From Paraburkholderia sp. Tr-20389 (GTDB lineage Bacteria; Pseudomonadota; Gammaproteobacteria; Burkholderiales; Burkholderiaceae): DNA of 64,000 nucleotides. This document shows, piece after piece, positions 27,711 through 36,945 of the stretch (positions are counted from its first letter, which is position 1; the number at the start of each line of letters is the position of its first letter). The translations under genes and the position numbers were made by a program. The notes under the pieces were generated by a model. The model did not search any database. It saw only the letters and a list, made by a program, of their open reading frames with translations, and was not told where the DNA came from. The stretch covers positions 1-64,000 of the forward strand of contig NZ_JAAGPD010000002.1 of the NCBI RefSeq assembly GCF_017104565.1, written 5' to 3'.

Positions 27711-28328
27711 ATGAAGCTGTACTACCATCCGCTGTCCGGCCACTCGCATCGTGCGCGGCTGTTTCTGTCGCTGCTCGGCATCGAGCATCAACTGGTCGAA
27801 GTCGACCTGGCCGCTGCCGAGCACAAATCGGCCGAATTCTTGCAGTTGAACCGCTTCGGACAGCTGCCCGTCCTGGTCGACGGCGACATCAATATCGCCG
27901 ATTCGAACGCGATTCTGGTGTACGTCGCCCGCAAGTTCGGCAAGACCGAATGGCTGCCGCAAACGCCCGCGCTCGAAGCGGCCGTGCAACGCTGGCTGTC
28001 CGTCGCGGCGGGCGAGATCGCGTTCGGCCCGGCCGCCGCGCGACTCATCACGGTATTCGGCGCAAAATACAACGCCGAGGAACTGATTGCGCGCGCGCAT
28101 CGCATCCTCAAGCTGATCGACGAAGAGCTGGCCGGGCGCGAATACATCGCGCAGGATCATCCGACGATTGCCGACGTCGCGCTCTACAGCTACATCGCGC
28201 GTGCGCCCGAAGGCAACGTCGATCTGTCCTTCTACCCGAACGTCGACGCGTGGCTGCGCCGTATCGAAGCGCTGCCGGGCTTTGTCGAGTTCCAGAAGAC
28301 GCCTGTCGGACTCGCCGCCAACGGCTGA
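27711..28328 (+). CDS. Glutathione S-transferase family protein
   Basis: 205 residues. The thioredoxin-like N-terminal domain shows [46 protein letters not shown] (cis-proline before V) and [11 protein letters not shown] (the glutathione gamma-glutamyl site). The all-helical C-terminal domain contains [20 protein letters not shown] with the N-cap box. The catalytic Ser/Cys candidate is S9 or S12. It precedes the large PNPOx-FNR-ferredoxin gene by 74 bases and may be co-transcribed with it. Confidence 0.9.
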   Translation: MKLYYHPLSGHSHRARLFLSLLGIEHQLVEVDLAAAEHKSAEFLQLNRFGQLPVLVDGDINIADSNAILVYVARKFGKTEWLPQTPALEAAVQRWLSVAAGEIAFGPAAARLITVFGAKYNAEELIARAHRILKLIDEELAGREYIAQDHPTIADVALYSYIARAPEGNVDLSFYPNVDAWLRRIEALPGFVEFQKTPVGLAANG

Positions 28329-28402
28329 TCGCGTGAATCAACCGTAGTCGTCGGGAAGCGCAATGCGTGGCTTCCCTCTTCCCCAAGCTCGGGAGACGGA
28401 TC

Positions 28403-30475
28403 ATGAACACGGTATCGACGGACCATGGGTCGCTCTGGCATGCGGGCGAAGTCGCGCTGCAGGAAAAGGTCGGCGTGGTCGAGAAGATGCGGGAGGTCGG
28501 ACGCCGGGTGGTGCGCGACTATATGCCGGACCAGCATCGCACGTTCTATCGGCAGTTGCCGTTCATCGTTGCCGGCGCGGTCGCCGATGACGGCGATGCG
28601 TGGGCGACGTTCGTTGCGGGCCAGCCCGGCTTCATGCACTCGCCGACCGGCAAGGTCCTGCACGTCGACCTTGCCGTCGATCCGCACGACCCCGCCGCAT
28701 CGGGATTGGATGAAGGCGCGGCCATCGGTCTGCTCGGCATCGAGCTGCATACGCGTCGGCGCAATCGCATGAACGGCTTCGTGCGAAACCGGACGGCGCA
28801 GGGTTTCGACGTCGCCGTCGCGCAAAGCTTCGGCAATTGCCCGCAGTACATTCAGGCTCGCGATTTCGAATTCATTCGCGATCCCGCTGTGTTCTCCGAT
28901 ATCGCACCCACTGCAGTCGACGGTTTGAGCGGTCGTGCGCGCGCGATGATCGAATCAGCGGACACGTTTTTCGTCGCGTCGTACGTGGGCGATGGCGAGC
29001 ACCGTCAGGTCGATGTATCGCATCGCGGCGGCAAGGCGGGCTTCGTACGCATCGGCGACGACGGCAGGCTGACCGTCCCCGACTTTGCGGGCAACCTGTT
29101 CTTCGCCACGCTCGGCAACTTCCTCGTCAACCCGCGCGCCGGACTCGTATTCGCCGACTTCGAAACGGGCGACGTGCTGCAATTGACGGGCGATGCGTCC
29201 GTCGATCTGGAATCCCCGGAAATCGCGGCGTTTCAGGGCGCGGAACGGTTGTGGCATTTCACGCCGAGGCGCATCGTCTATCGCGCAGGCGCGCTGCCGC
29301 TGCGTTGGAAGTTTCAGGCAAACGGCTGGTCGCCGAATTCGCTGATGACGGGCAGCTGGGACGAAGCAGCCAGCCGCCTGAAGGCCGCCGAACTCGCGAA
29401 TGCGTGGAGGCCGTTCAAGGTGACGAACGTCGTCGACGAAAGTTCGGTGATCCGTTCGTTCCATCTCGAACCGGCGGACGGCGCGGGCCTCGTTGCACAC
29501 GAAGCCGGTCAGCATCTGCCCATACGCGTGACGCTGCCCGCTCACGACAAGCCTTGCATCCGAACCTACACGCTGTCGACCGCGCCCGCCGACGGCCTCT
29601 ATCGGATCAGCGTGAAGCGCGAAGGATCGGTGTCTTCGCATCTGCACGACACGCTGAAGATCGGCAGCATCGTCGAAGCGCGCGCGCCCGCAGGCCAGTT
29701 CACAATCGACGCCGCTTCGCGCCGCCCTGCCGTGCTGCTTGCGGCCGGCGTCGGCGTGACGCCGATGCTCGCGATGCTCAGGCATGTCGTCTACGAAGGG
29801 CTCCGCAAGCGGCGTGTGCGTCCGACATGGTTCTTCCATTCGGCGCGCTCGCTGAAGGAGCGTGCGTTCAGCCGAGAGATCGAACGGCTCGCCGTGTCCG
29901 CGAATGGCGCAGTGACAGTGGTGCGTGCGCTGACCGATACCGACGGTGCGCGCGAAGAGAAAGACTTCGACGTCGCGGGCCGGATCGATATCGACCTCTT
30001 GCGCGCGACCTTGCCTTTCGACGACTACGACTTCTATCTCTGCGGACCGACGGCATTCATGCAGTCGATGTACGACGGCTTGCGCGATCTCAATGTCGCC
30101 GACAACCGCATTCACGCCGAGGCGTTCGGTCCTTCCGGGTTGCAACGCAGGAAAGACGCCGCTGCGGCGACGGACCCCGTACGCGTCGCGGCGGACCAGC
30201 CTGTGCCCGTTGCGTTTGTGAAGTCGGGCAAGGAAGCGCGCTGGAGCCCCGACAGCGGATCGTTGCTGGATCTGGCGGAAGCGCGCGGACTGAATCCCGA
30301 GTTCGGCTGCCGAGGCGGCAGTTGCGGCACGTGCCGCACGCGCATCGTCGAAGGCGCCGTGGCATACGCTATCGCGCCTGAGTTCCAGGTGCCCGACGAT
30401 GAAGCACTGATCTGTTGCGCCGTTCCCGCCAGTCCCGAAACGGGCGGCGGCGATCGTCTGCTGCTCGATCTGTGA
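28403..30475 (+). CDS. Three-module oxidoreductase: PNPOx-like, FAD/NAD reductase and [2Fe-2S] ferredoxin
   Basis: 690 residues. Residues 1-290 resemble pyridoxamine-phosphate-oxidase-like flavin-binding split barrels (LPFIVAGAVADDGDAWATFVAGQPGFMHS, DTFFVASYVGDG...DVSHRGGKAGFVRI). Then follow a ferredoxin-reductase FAD domain (RTYTLSTAPADGLYRISVKREG), an NAD domain (LLAAGVGVTPMLAMLRH, FYLCGPTAFMQSMYDGL) and a plant-type [2Fe-2S] domain with C636, C641, C644 and C671 or C672. Electrons should pass NAD(P)H to FAD to [2Fe-2S] and then perhaps to a flavin or partner protein. Substrate unknown. GGGAG sets the start. Confidence 0.88.
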   Translation: MNTVSTDHGSLWHAGEVALQEKVGVVEKMREVGRRVVRDYMPDQHRTFYRQLPFIVAGAVADDGDAWATFVAGQPGFMHSPTGKVLHVDLAVDPHDPAASGLDEGAAIGLLGIELHTRRRNRMNGFVRNRTAQGFDVAVAQSFGNCPQYIQARDFEFIRDPAVFSDIAPTAVDGLSGRARAMIESADTFFVASYVGDGEHRQVDVSHRGGKAGFVRIGDDGRLTVPDFAGNLFFATLGNFLVNPRAGLVFADFETGDVLQLTGDASVDLESPEIAAFQGAERLWHFTPRRIVYRAGALPLRWKFQANGWSPNSLMTGSWDEAASRLKAAELANAWRPFKVTNVVDESSVIRSFHLEPADGAGLVAHEAGQHLPIRVTLPAHDKPCIRTYTLSTAPADGLYRISVKREGSVSSHLHDTLKIGSIVEARAPAGQFTIDAASRRPAVLLAAGVGVTPMLAMLRHVVYEGLRKRRVRPTWFFHSARSLKERAFSREIERLAVSANGAVTVVRALTDTDGAREEKDFDVAGRIDIDLLRATLPFDDYDFYLCGPTAFMQSMYDGLRDLNVADNRIHAEAFGPSGLQRRKDAAAATDPVRVAADQPVPVAFVKSGKEARWSPDSGSLLDLAEARGLNPEFGCRGGSCGTCRTRIVEGAVAYAIAPEFQVPDDEALICCAVPASPETGGGDRLLLDL

Positions 30476-30597
30476 GGACCGCTGCACACGATACTGCGCG
30501 GAACGCTGCTATGCTTGACGCCACCTTGCCTGCCGAGGCTTCATCCGCGGTCCGTCGACAGGCTTCTTCTGTGACATCTGCGTTCATCTCTTCAGAT

Positions 30598-31503
30598 ATG
30601 GACAGGCTCCAGGCAATGACCACTTTCGTGACCGTGGTGGAGACGGAAGGCTTCGCGTCTGCGGCGCGCAAGCTCAACGTGTCGCCATCGGTCATCAGCC
30701 GCGTGGTGACGGAACTCGAAGAACATCTGGGCGTGCGTCTGTTGACGCGTACGACGCGCGTCGTGCGGATGACCGATGCAGGCGCGACGTTCTTCGAAGA
30801 TTGCCGCCGCATCCTCGCAGAGGTCGAAGCCGCCGAGCTTTCCGCCGCCGGCGCCAACACCACGCCGCGCGGTCAGTTGACGGTGACGGCGCCCGTCCTG
30901 TTCGGCAAGATCTACATCACGCCCATCGTTCAGGACTATCTGACGCGCTATCCCTCCGTCAGCATGCATTGCTGGTTCATGGACCGCATCGTGAATCTCG
31001 TCGACGAAGGCGCGGATGTGGCAATCCGAATCGGCGAGCTGCCGAGTTCTTCATTGCAGGCGATCGCCGTCGGCCACGTTCGGCGCGTGCTGTGCGCATC
31101 ACCCGCCTATCTGGAAACGCACGGCGTGCCGCAACATCCCGACGATCTCACATCGCACGTCGCGATTCAGGCGACCGGCCTCACGCCTGCGCCGGAATGG
31201 CGCTTCCGTGTCGACGGCAAGCCGTTGATCATGCCGATCCAGCCGCGCCTCGTGACCACCACCAACGACTCGGCGATCGCGGCGGCAGTGGCGGGCCTGG
31301 GGATGTTGCGGGTGCTGTCCTATCAGATCGCGCAGGAACTGGCGAACGGCTCGTTGCGTGTCGTCCTCGCCGATTACGAGCAAGCGACGCTGCCCGTTCA
31401 TGTGGTACATCGCGAAGGCAAGCACGCGAATCAGAAAGTGCGCGCGTTCCTCGATCTCGCGATCGAAACGCTCAGGACAAAGGCTTCGCTCTGGCGTGCA
31501 TAG
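30598..31503 (+). CDS. LysR-family transcriptional regulator
   Basis: 301 residues. Residues 1-60 hold the helix-turn-helix (MDRLQAMTTFVTVVETEGFASAARKLNVSPSVISRVVTELEE). The effector domain begins GQLTVTAPVLFGKIYITPIV and has GADVAIRIGELPSSSLQAIAVG, typical of the CrgA/AaeR-like LysR branch that controls reductases and efflux. It is 122 bases after the three-module oxidoreductase on the same strand and may regulate it. The chosen ATG begins the domain; upstream in-frame sequence is poor. Confidence 0.9.
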   Translation: MDRLQAMTTFVTVVETEGFASAARKLNVSPSVISRVVTELEEHLGVRLLTRTTRVVRMTDAGATFFEDCRRILAEVEAAELSAAGANTTPRGQLTVTAPVLFGKIYITPIVQDYLTRYPSVSMHCWFMDRIVNLVDEGADVAIRIGELPSSSLQAIAVGHVRRVLCASPAYLETHGVPQHPDDLTSHVAIQATGLTPAPEWRFRVDGKPLIMPIQPRLVTTTNDSAIAAAVAGLGMLRVLSYQIAQELANGSLRVVLADYEQATLPVHVVHREGKHANQKVRAFLDLAIETLRTKASLWRA

Positions 31504-31568
31504 CGGCAGCGTGCCGCGAATCGCTGCATACGAGCGCTATGCGTCCGCGCCTGCCTCAGCACATACGA

Positions 31569-32426
31569 TCAGAATCGATAGTTCAGGGACGCGAGCGTAT
31601 TCAGTTCGCTTCTGCGTTCGGTGATGGGACTTGCGGCGGCATAGTGCTGCAAACGGCCCAGCGTCACCGCAACGGAGCCGACCCAGTGCTTCGAAAAGTC
31701 GTAGCTCACGTAGCCGTTCAGATGCACGTCGCGGATACCTGCGCCCGTGTTGTACGCGGGCAGGCCCGAGGCCGTGCTTTGCTGGCTAGACACGCCGAAG
31801 AAGGTGCGCGTGTACAGCGCGTCCGCCCAGGTGAAGCCGGGGCCGAAGGAAAACAGCCAACCGCCTGTGGGAAGCGACGCGTACAGATCCGTCACGACCG
31901 TCTTGCCCTGACCATGCCCGGCGATGTCCTGATACAGCGCGACGGAGCCGGTGAACGCCCAGACCGTGTAGTCGGCAAACAGCCTGAGTTTAGGGCCACC
32001 GTCGACGTTGCCCAAGCCATGCAGATGCGGATCGTCCTTTTCCTGGCGCGACTGGAAATCGAAGCTCAGCGAAGCGCCGACGTGATAGTTCTCGCTGCGG
32101 ATCACGTTCACGCCCAGCACGTCCGGGCCTTGCGAGAAGACGCGGTCATCGTAGGAGATGTCCAGCGCCGGATAAGGAAACACACGCAGTTCGCGCGAGC
32201 CCGGATACAGCGGCGTAATCACGACGCCCGGCCCGAATGCGATCTTCCACTTGCTGGCAGGCTTCGTTTGAGCAGTGCTATCCGGCGAATCCGTAGCCGA
32301 CGAAGCAGGCGAAACCGTCGTGTCGGGCAGATCGTCCGCCAGTGCGCCGCTCGATTGAACAGCCAGCGCAAGCGCAGCCGCCGCGCATACGCCCCTTGCC
32401 GCGTTGAACATTACCGGCTTCGTCAT
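31569..32426 (-). CDS. MipA/OmpV-family outer membrane protein
   Basis: 285 residues. A signal peptide of about 30 residues (ends SSGALA) is followed by a Ser/Thr/Asp-rich linker and a beta-barrel with KIAFGPGVVITPLYPGSRELRVFPYPALDISYDDRVF, the MipA/OmpV start, and a terminal aromatic residue (ASLNYRF). Family members are scaffolds for murein enzymes or adhesin-like outer-membrane proteins. Its ATG overlaps the hydrolase stop by one base (TAATG), so it is translationally coupled, the last gene of a three-gene operon. Confidence 0.88.
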   Translation of the reverse strand: MTKPVMFNAARGVCAAAALALAVQSSGALADDLPDTTVSPASSATDSPDSTAQTKPASKWKIAFGPGVVITPLYPGSRELRVFPYPALDISYDDRVFSQGPDVLGVNVIRSENYHVGASLSFDFQSRQEKDDPHLHGLGNVDGGPKLRLFADYTVWAFTGSVALYQDIAGHGQGKTVVTDLYASLPTGGWLFSFGPGFTWADALYTRTFFGVSSQQSTASGLPAYNTGAGIRDVHLNGYVSYDFSKHWVGSVAVTLGRLQHYAAASPITERRSELNTLASLNYRF

Positions 32427-33316
32427 TACGCGCGTCCTTTGCCCATTGCCGCAAGCTGCCGAAGGCGCCGCGCGAGCGCCTTCGAAACGACGGGCTTGCC
32501 GCCCGCGTCGCCAGTGCGGCTCGTTATTTCGCTTTCGCGCAGAAACAACGCTGTTTCGCGCGCAACGATCTCGCGCTCGTTGTCGGAAGTGATCATGTGA
32601 TACGAATCGTCGAGCCAGATCGTGCGCAAGAAGGTCGAGCCGATCGACGACGCAACGAAGCGCGGATTGCGCGGGCTCGATGTTTCGTCATCGATGGCGT
32701 GAACGATCAGGCAGTCGTTACGGATGCCGCGCACTTGCGAACGCACGCATGCTGCAAGCCGGCTCGCCTCGTGCAAGGCGGGCAGCGAGATAGTAGACGG
32801 GCCGACTTCGCTGAAGTCGTCGCGCTCCATCGCACGCGCGATCTTGGCGCGCAGCGCGTCGTTGCGCAGCCCATAAGGCGCCGACTCGCGATAGCGGTAG
32901 CGCGAACGCAGCGGCGAGTAGTACGCCCAGTTCAGCAGGAAGCGATACCACGGAATCGCCCAGCCATCGTAGGCGAGCGTCAACGACAGGAGCGCGACGG
33001 CCTGCGCCTGCGGGCGGCGATGCACGAGCGCGAGTGCGAGCGCCGCACCGATCGACAGCCCGCAGATCGACACCCGTTCGTAGCGCTCGGCCAGCGCGTC
33101 GTATTCGCGCGTTGCCGCGTCGAGCCATTGCTCCATCGCCTGTTCCCGCGAGCCGGCCGTATAGCCTTCGAGCACGGGCACGCAAGTGGTGAAGCCTTCG
33201 TCGCTCAGAAAGCGTGCGAGGTACCGCAACTCCAGCGGCGAGCTGGAAAGGCCGTGCAACATCAGCACAGCGTGGCTATCGCCTTCGTTGAAGATCGTTT
33301 GGACTGAGGTTTTCAT
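32426..33316 (-). CDS. Alpha/beta-hydrolase (carboxylesterase-like)
   Basis: 296 residues. The oxyanion region is LMLHGLSSSPLELRYL (HG at 21-22), the nucleophile elbow is GLSIG with S88, and the late histidine is in LDDSYHMITSDNE with an aspartate in IVHAIDDETSSP. This pattern fits carboxylesterases of the Est30 type. No signal peptide is seen, so it is cytosolic or membrane-associated. It starts five bases after the DUF4118 stop and overlaps the MipA start. Confidence 0.86.
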   Translation of the reverse strand: MKTSVQTIFNEGDSHAVLMLHGLSSSPLELRYLARFLSDEGFTTCVPVLEGYTAGSREQAMEQWLDAATREYDALAERYERVSICGLSIGAALALALVHRRPQAQAVALLSLTLAYDGWAIPWYRFLLNWAYYSPLRSRYRYRESAPYGLRNDALRAKIARAMERDDFSEVGPSTISLPALHEASRLAACVRSQVRGIRNDCLIVHAIDDETSSPRNPRFVASSIGSTFLRTIWLDDSYHMITSDNEREIVARETALFLRESEITSRTGDAGGKPVVSKALARRLRQLAAMGKGRA

Positions 33317-33321
33317 GTGTA

Positions 33322-34164
33322 TCAGTCGCCGATGCGCAGCACGAGGAAATCGCCCGCGTGCGTCGTGAATCGTTCGCACACACAGTCGACGAGCTGCGTG
33401 GCGCCGTCGCCCGTTGCACCGTGCGCGCCCGACGGCATGGCATGCGCGTTCGCGGCAGACCTGCGCAGCCGCACGCGATGCCGGCCCGGCCGCAATGCCT
33501 TCGAGAGCCGACGTGCATCTTCCGGTTCGACGTCGTCGAAGCGGGGACCGGGCGCGATCTCCGCAGGCGGCAGCGCGAAGACATGTGCCGCGCTTGCAGC
33601 AGCCGTCGCGGCACCGGCATCGGCGCTTCCGGACCAGTCCGGCGTGCGCTCGAGTGCCTGGATCAGCACGAACGAATTGCTGTGTTGCGACAGATGACGC
33701 AACAAGCGGTGGGTTTCATCGACGGCGCGGCGCGCGAGCATCCGGTCGTTGTCGTGGCGCAGCAGCATCTCATAGCGCGACTGTGCAACCGACGTGACCA
33801 GTTCGGCGCGAAACTGCGCGCGCCTCAACCGCTCCACCAGCGTGATGACGACGAGCGCAACGAGCGGATACGAGATGACGAACAGCACGTCGGAGCGATC
33901 GACGACGCTCACAACGGCATAAGGCGGCACGAACAGATAGTCGGCAATGCATAGGCCGGACAGCATCACCGTCAACGCCGGTGCAAGGCCAAAGTAATAC
34001 TCGATCAGCACTGCCGCGATGGCGAATGCAGTACCCGGCATCACAGGGCCGAGCAACGGATGCAACAGAAGACGCAGACCACTCGCTATGAATAGCGCGG
34101 CAATGGCGGCAATCCATCGCCGAGGCCCTCGGGGCGCCCAGCGACGGGCATTTTGGACTTGCAT
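33322..34164 (-). CDS. DUF4118 membrane protein (KdpD-like sensor fragment without kinase)
   Basis: 280 residues. Four hydrophobic segments between about 15 and 110 match the DUF4118 membrane module of KdpD-type sensors (GTAFAIAAVLIEYYFGLAPALTVMLSGLCIADYLFVPPYAVVSV). The cytoplasmic half has a helical linker (RRAQFRAELVTSVAQSRYEMLLRHDNDRMLARRAV) but no H-box, N-box or G-box, so it is not a kinase. First gene of an operon with the hydrolase and MipA genes and divergent from gcd. A signal-transfer role by partner binding is possible. Confidence 0.78.
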   Translation of the reverse strand: MQVQNARRWAPRGPRRWIAAIAALFIASGLRLLLHPLLGPVMPGTAFAIAAVLIEYYFGLAPALTVMLSGLCIADYLFVPPYAVVSVVDRSDVLFVISYPLVALVVITLVERLRRAQFRAELVTSVAQSRYEMLLRHDNDRMLARRAVDETHRLLRHLSQHSNSFVLIQALERTPDWSGSADAGAATAAASAAHVFALPPAEIAPGPRFDDVEPEDARRLSKALRPGRHRVRLRRSAANAHAMPSGAHGATGDGATQLVDCVCERFTTHAGDFLVLRIGD

Positions 34165-34538
34165 TAATTTGCGTTCGCCGGAGATCCGGCCGATTCAACT
34201 GCGGCCTTTAGGGCCAGGGTGAAATGATGCGCGAGTATCGAACGCGCGAGGTCCGAACGATATCACATGTAATCCGCTGTAATACTTGGGTTTTTCCGAT
34301 TTCGACAGGAATCCGACGTCGCCGCGCGCATTTTATGCGCGCTAACGTTTGCGTGATTTAAGGGACATGAACCATCATTAAAGGCGCAAGTGCTCCAAGC
34401 CGCGAATTCGCTTTTCCATTCGGCGTTTGCAAGCCGGATTGCACCGCGATCAGGCCCGCGCGTTGCTACTGCCTTAAGGGTTTAAGCATCGCAAACGCAC
34501 GTTCGACGCAGTGAAGCAGGTAACAGGAGGCTTACACC
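34165..34538. other. 374-base divergent intergenic region before gcd
   Basis: No gene seen. It holds the divergent promoters of the DUF4118 operon and gcd. A repeated TGTAAT (34269 and 34279, ten bases apart) is present about 260 bases before gcd. ACAGGAGG lies ten bases before the gcd ATG as its ribosome binding site. No clear -10/-35 pair was identified. Confidence 0.5.
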
Positions 34539-36941
34539 ATGAACGACAAGAGCAAAGCGCATACGTCACCATCGGGTATCGGACGATGGCTCAGCGTTCT
34601 GTTTGCCATGCTGTCAGGGCTTTATCTGCTGATCGGCGGTGTCTGGCTCGTCGCGATAGGCGGGTCGCCTTATTACATTGTTGCCGGGATCATTCTTCTT
34701 GCTGTCGCCTGGATGATTCATCGCGGTAATGGGCTCGCGTTGCTGCTCTATGCGCTGCTATTGATCGGCACTGTCATATGGGCCGTATTCGAAGCAGGCT
34801 TCGATTTCTGGGCGCTCGCGCCACGCACCGACATTCTCGTTCTATTCGGCATCTGGCTACTGCTGCCGTTCGTGTACCGGCTGTTCGATGCATCGGCGCG
34901 ACGCGGGGCCGCTGCGCTCGTCGTGTGCCTTGTTCTCACGGGCGTTGCGCTCGCCTATGCCGCGTTCAACGATCCACAGGAAATCAACGGCAAGGTCGCG
35001 GAAAACGCGGCCGTGTCGCTGACGCAGGCGGACTCGCATCCCGGCGACTGGACGGCATACGGCCGCACGCAAGCGGGCACGCGCTATTCGCCCCTCACGC
35101 AGATCAACCAGGACAACGCGAAGGATCTGCAGGTCGCGTGGACGTTCCAGACGGGCGACAAGAAAGGCCCCAACGATCCCGTTGAGATCACCAACGAAGT
35201 GACGCCGTTGAAAGTCGGCGACATGCTTTATCTGTGCTCGCCGCATCAGCTTCTGTTCGCACTGGATGCCGCCACAGGAAAGGAAAAGTGGCGTTTCGAT
35301 CCCGGCCTGAAGCCCGACCCGAGCTTCCAGCACGTGACCTGCCGGGGCGTGTCGTATCACGAGACAGCGGCCGCCGCCGCGGCGAAAGGCGCAGCCGCGC
35401 AAAGCGCGCTGTCCGCGTGTTCGCGCCGCGTGATCCTGCCCGTCAACGACGGCCACCTGTTCGAACTGGATGCTGTGACGGGACAGCGTTGCGCCGGCTT
35501 CGGGAACAACGGCGATCTCGATCTGCAGCATCTGCAACCGGTAAAGACGCCGGGTCAATATGAACCGACGTCGCCGCCCGTCGTGACCGACAAGATCATC
35601 GTCATGGCGGGCGCCGTGACCGACAACTATTCGAACCACGAGCCGTCGGGCGCGATACGCGGCTTCGACGTCGAAACGGGACGCCTCGTATGGGCCTTCG
35701 ATCCGGGCTCGGACACGCCGAACGCCATTCCCGACGACCAGCACGCGTTCACTCTGAACTCGCCGAATTCGTGGGCGCCCGCTGCTTATGACGCGAAGCT
35801 CGACCTCGTCTATCTGCCGATGGGCGTGAAGACGCCTGACATCTGGGGCGGCGATCGCACACCGGAGTACGAGCGCTACGCGAGCGGCCTGCTCGCGCTG
35901 CATGCGTCGACGGGCAAGCTCGCGTGGTTCTATCAGACCGTCCATCACGATCTGTGGGACATGGATCTGCCCGCGCAACCGACGATCGCCGATATCACCG
36001 ATCGCAGCGGCAACGTCGTGCCCGCGATCTACACGCCAGCGAAGACGGGCAACATCTTCGTGCTCGACCGCCGCACGGGCACCCCGATCGTACCCGCGCC
36101 CGAACAGCCCGTACCGCAAGGCGCGGCCAAAGGCGACCACGTGTCGCCGACGCAGCCGTTCTCGCAGCTCACATTCCGTCCGCAGAAGAACCTCACGGAC
36201 GCCGACATGTGGGGCGCAACGATGTACGACCAGCTCGCGTGCCGCGTGATGTTTCACCGGCTGCGCTACGAAGGTACGTTCACGCCGCCGTCCGAGCAGG
36301 GCACGCTCGTTTTCCCCGGCAATCTGGGCATGTTCGAATGGGGTGGCCTCGCCGTCGATACCGACCGGCAGCTTGCGATTGCCAATCCTATCGCGTTGCC
36401 GTTCGTGTCGAGGCTCATCCCGCGCGGGCCGAACAATCCGATCGAGCCGCCCGCTAGCGGCTCAGGCGGCACAGGGACGGAGACAGGCATCCAGCCTCAA
36501 TACGGCGTGCCCTTTGGCGTGACGTTGAATCCGTTTCTGTCTCCCGTCGGCTTGCCGTGCAAGCAACCGGCATGGGGCTACGTTGCCGCGCTCGATCTGA
36601 AGACGAACCAGGTGGTGTGGAAGAAGCGCATCGGCACGGTGCGCGACAGCGCGCCCGTTCCCCTGCCGTTCAAGATGGGCATGCCGATGCTCGGTGGTCC
36701 GATGACGACAGCGGGACACGTGTTCTTCATCGGCGCGACGGCCGACAACTACCTGCGCGCGTACAGCACCGACACGGGTGAAGAACTATGGCGCGCGCGG
36801 CTTCCCGCCGGCGGCCAGGCCACCCCGATGACCTACGAAGCGAACGGCAAACAGTATGTGGTGATCGCGGCGGGCGGACATGGTTCGTTCGGCACGAAGC
36901 TCGGCGATTACGTGATCGCCTATGCGTTGCCGAACAAATGA
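34539..36941 (+). CDS. gcd: Membrane-bound PQQ glucose dehydrogenase
   Basis: 800 residues, the length of Escherichia coli Gcd (796). The first 140 residues hold five membrane helices. The propeller contains VILPVNDGHLFELD, SPNSWAPAAYD, the active-site VHHDLWDMDLPAQP and PAKTGNIFVLDRRTG, SEQGTLVFPGNLGMFEWGG and QATPMTYEANGKQYVVIAAGG, all very close to the Escherichia coli enzyme. It oxidises glucose to gluconolactone in the periplasm and feeds ubiquinone, with acidification that dissolves phosphate. No PQQ synthesis genes lie in the window. It ends four bases from the convergent citrate synthase-like gene. Confidence 0.95.
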   Translation: MNDKSKAHTSPSGIGRWLSVLFAMLSGLYLLIGGVWLVAIGGSPYYIVAGIILLAVAWMIHRGNGLALLLYALLLIGTVIWAVFEAGFDFWALAPRTDILVLFGIWLLLPFVYRLFDASARRGAAALVVCLVLTGVALAYAAFNDPQEINGKVAENAAVSLTQADSHPGDWTAYGRTQAGTRYSPLTQINQDNAKDLQVAWTFQTGDKKGPNDPVEITNEVTPLKVGDMLYLCSPHQLLFALDAATGKEKWRFDPGLKPDPSFQHVTCRGVSYHETAAAAAAKGAAAQSALSACSRRVILPVNDGHLFELDAVTGQRCAGFGNNGDLDLQHLQPVKTPGQYEPTSPPVVTDKIIVMAGAVTDNYSNHEPSGAIRGFDVETGRLVWAFDPGSDTPNAIPDDQHAFTLNSPNSWAPAAYDAKLDLVYLPMGVKTPDIWGGDRTPEYERYASGLLALHASTGKLAWFYQTVHHDLWDMDLPAQPTIADITDRSGNVVPAIYTPAKTGNIFVLDRRTGTPIVPAPEQPVPQGAAKGDHVSPTQPFSQLTFRPQKNLTDADMWGATMYDQLACRVMFHRLRYEGTFTPPSEQGTLVFPGNLGMFEWGGLAVDTDRQLAIANPIALPFVSRLIPRGPNNPIEPPASGSGGTGTETGIQPQYGVPFGVTLNPFLSPVGLPCKQPAWGYVAALDLKTNQVVWKKRIGTVRDSAPVPLPFKMGMPMLGGPMTTAGHVFFIGATADNYLRAYSTDTGEELWRARLPAGGQATPMTYEANGKQYVVIAAGGHGSFGTKLGDYVIAYALPNK

Positions 36942-36945
36942 TGCT

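Noticed and set aside
28955-30487. Minus-strand open frame of 510 codons opposite the three-module oxidoreductase
   Set aside because: Low-complexity shadow with no domain, no ribosome binding site, and fully covered by a well-supported gene.
30801-32600. Plus-strand frame of 599 codons spanning the LysR end and the MipA gene
   Set aside because: It crosses two real genes on different strands and has no recognisable domain.
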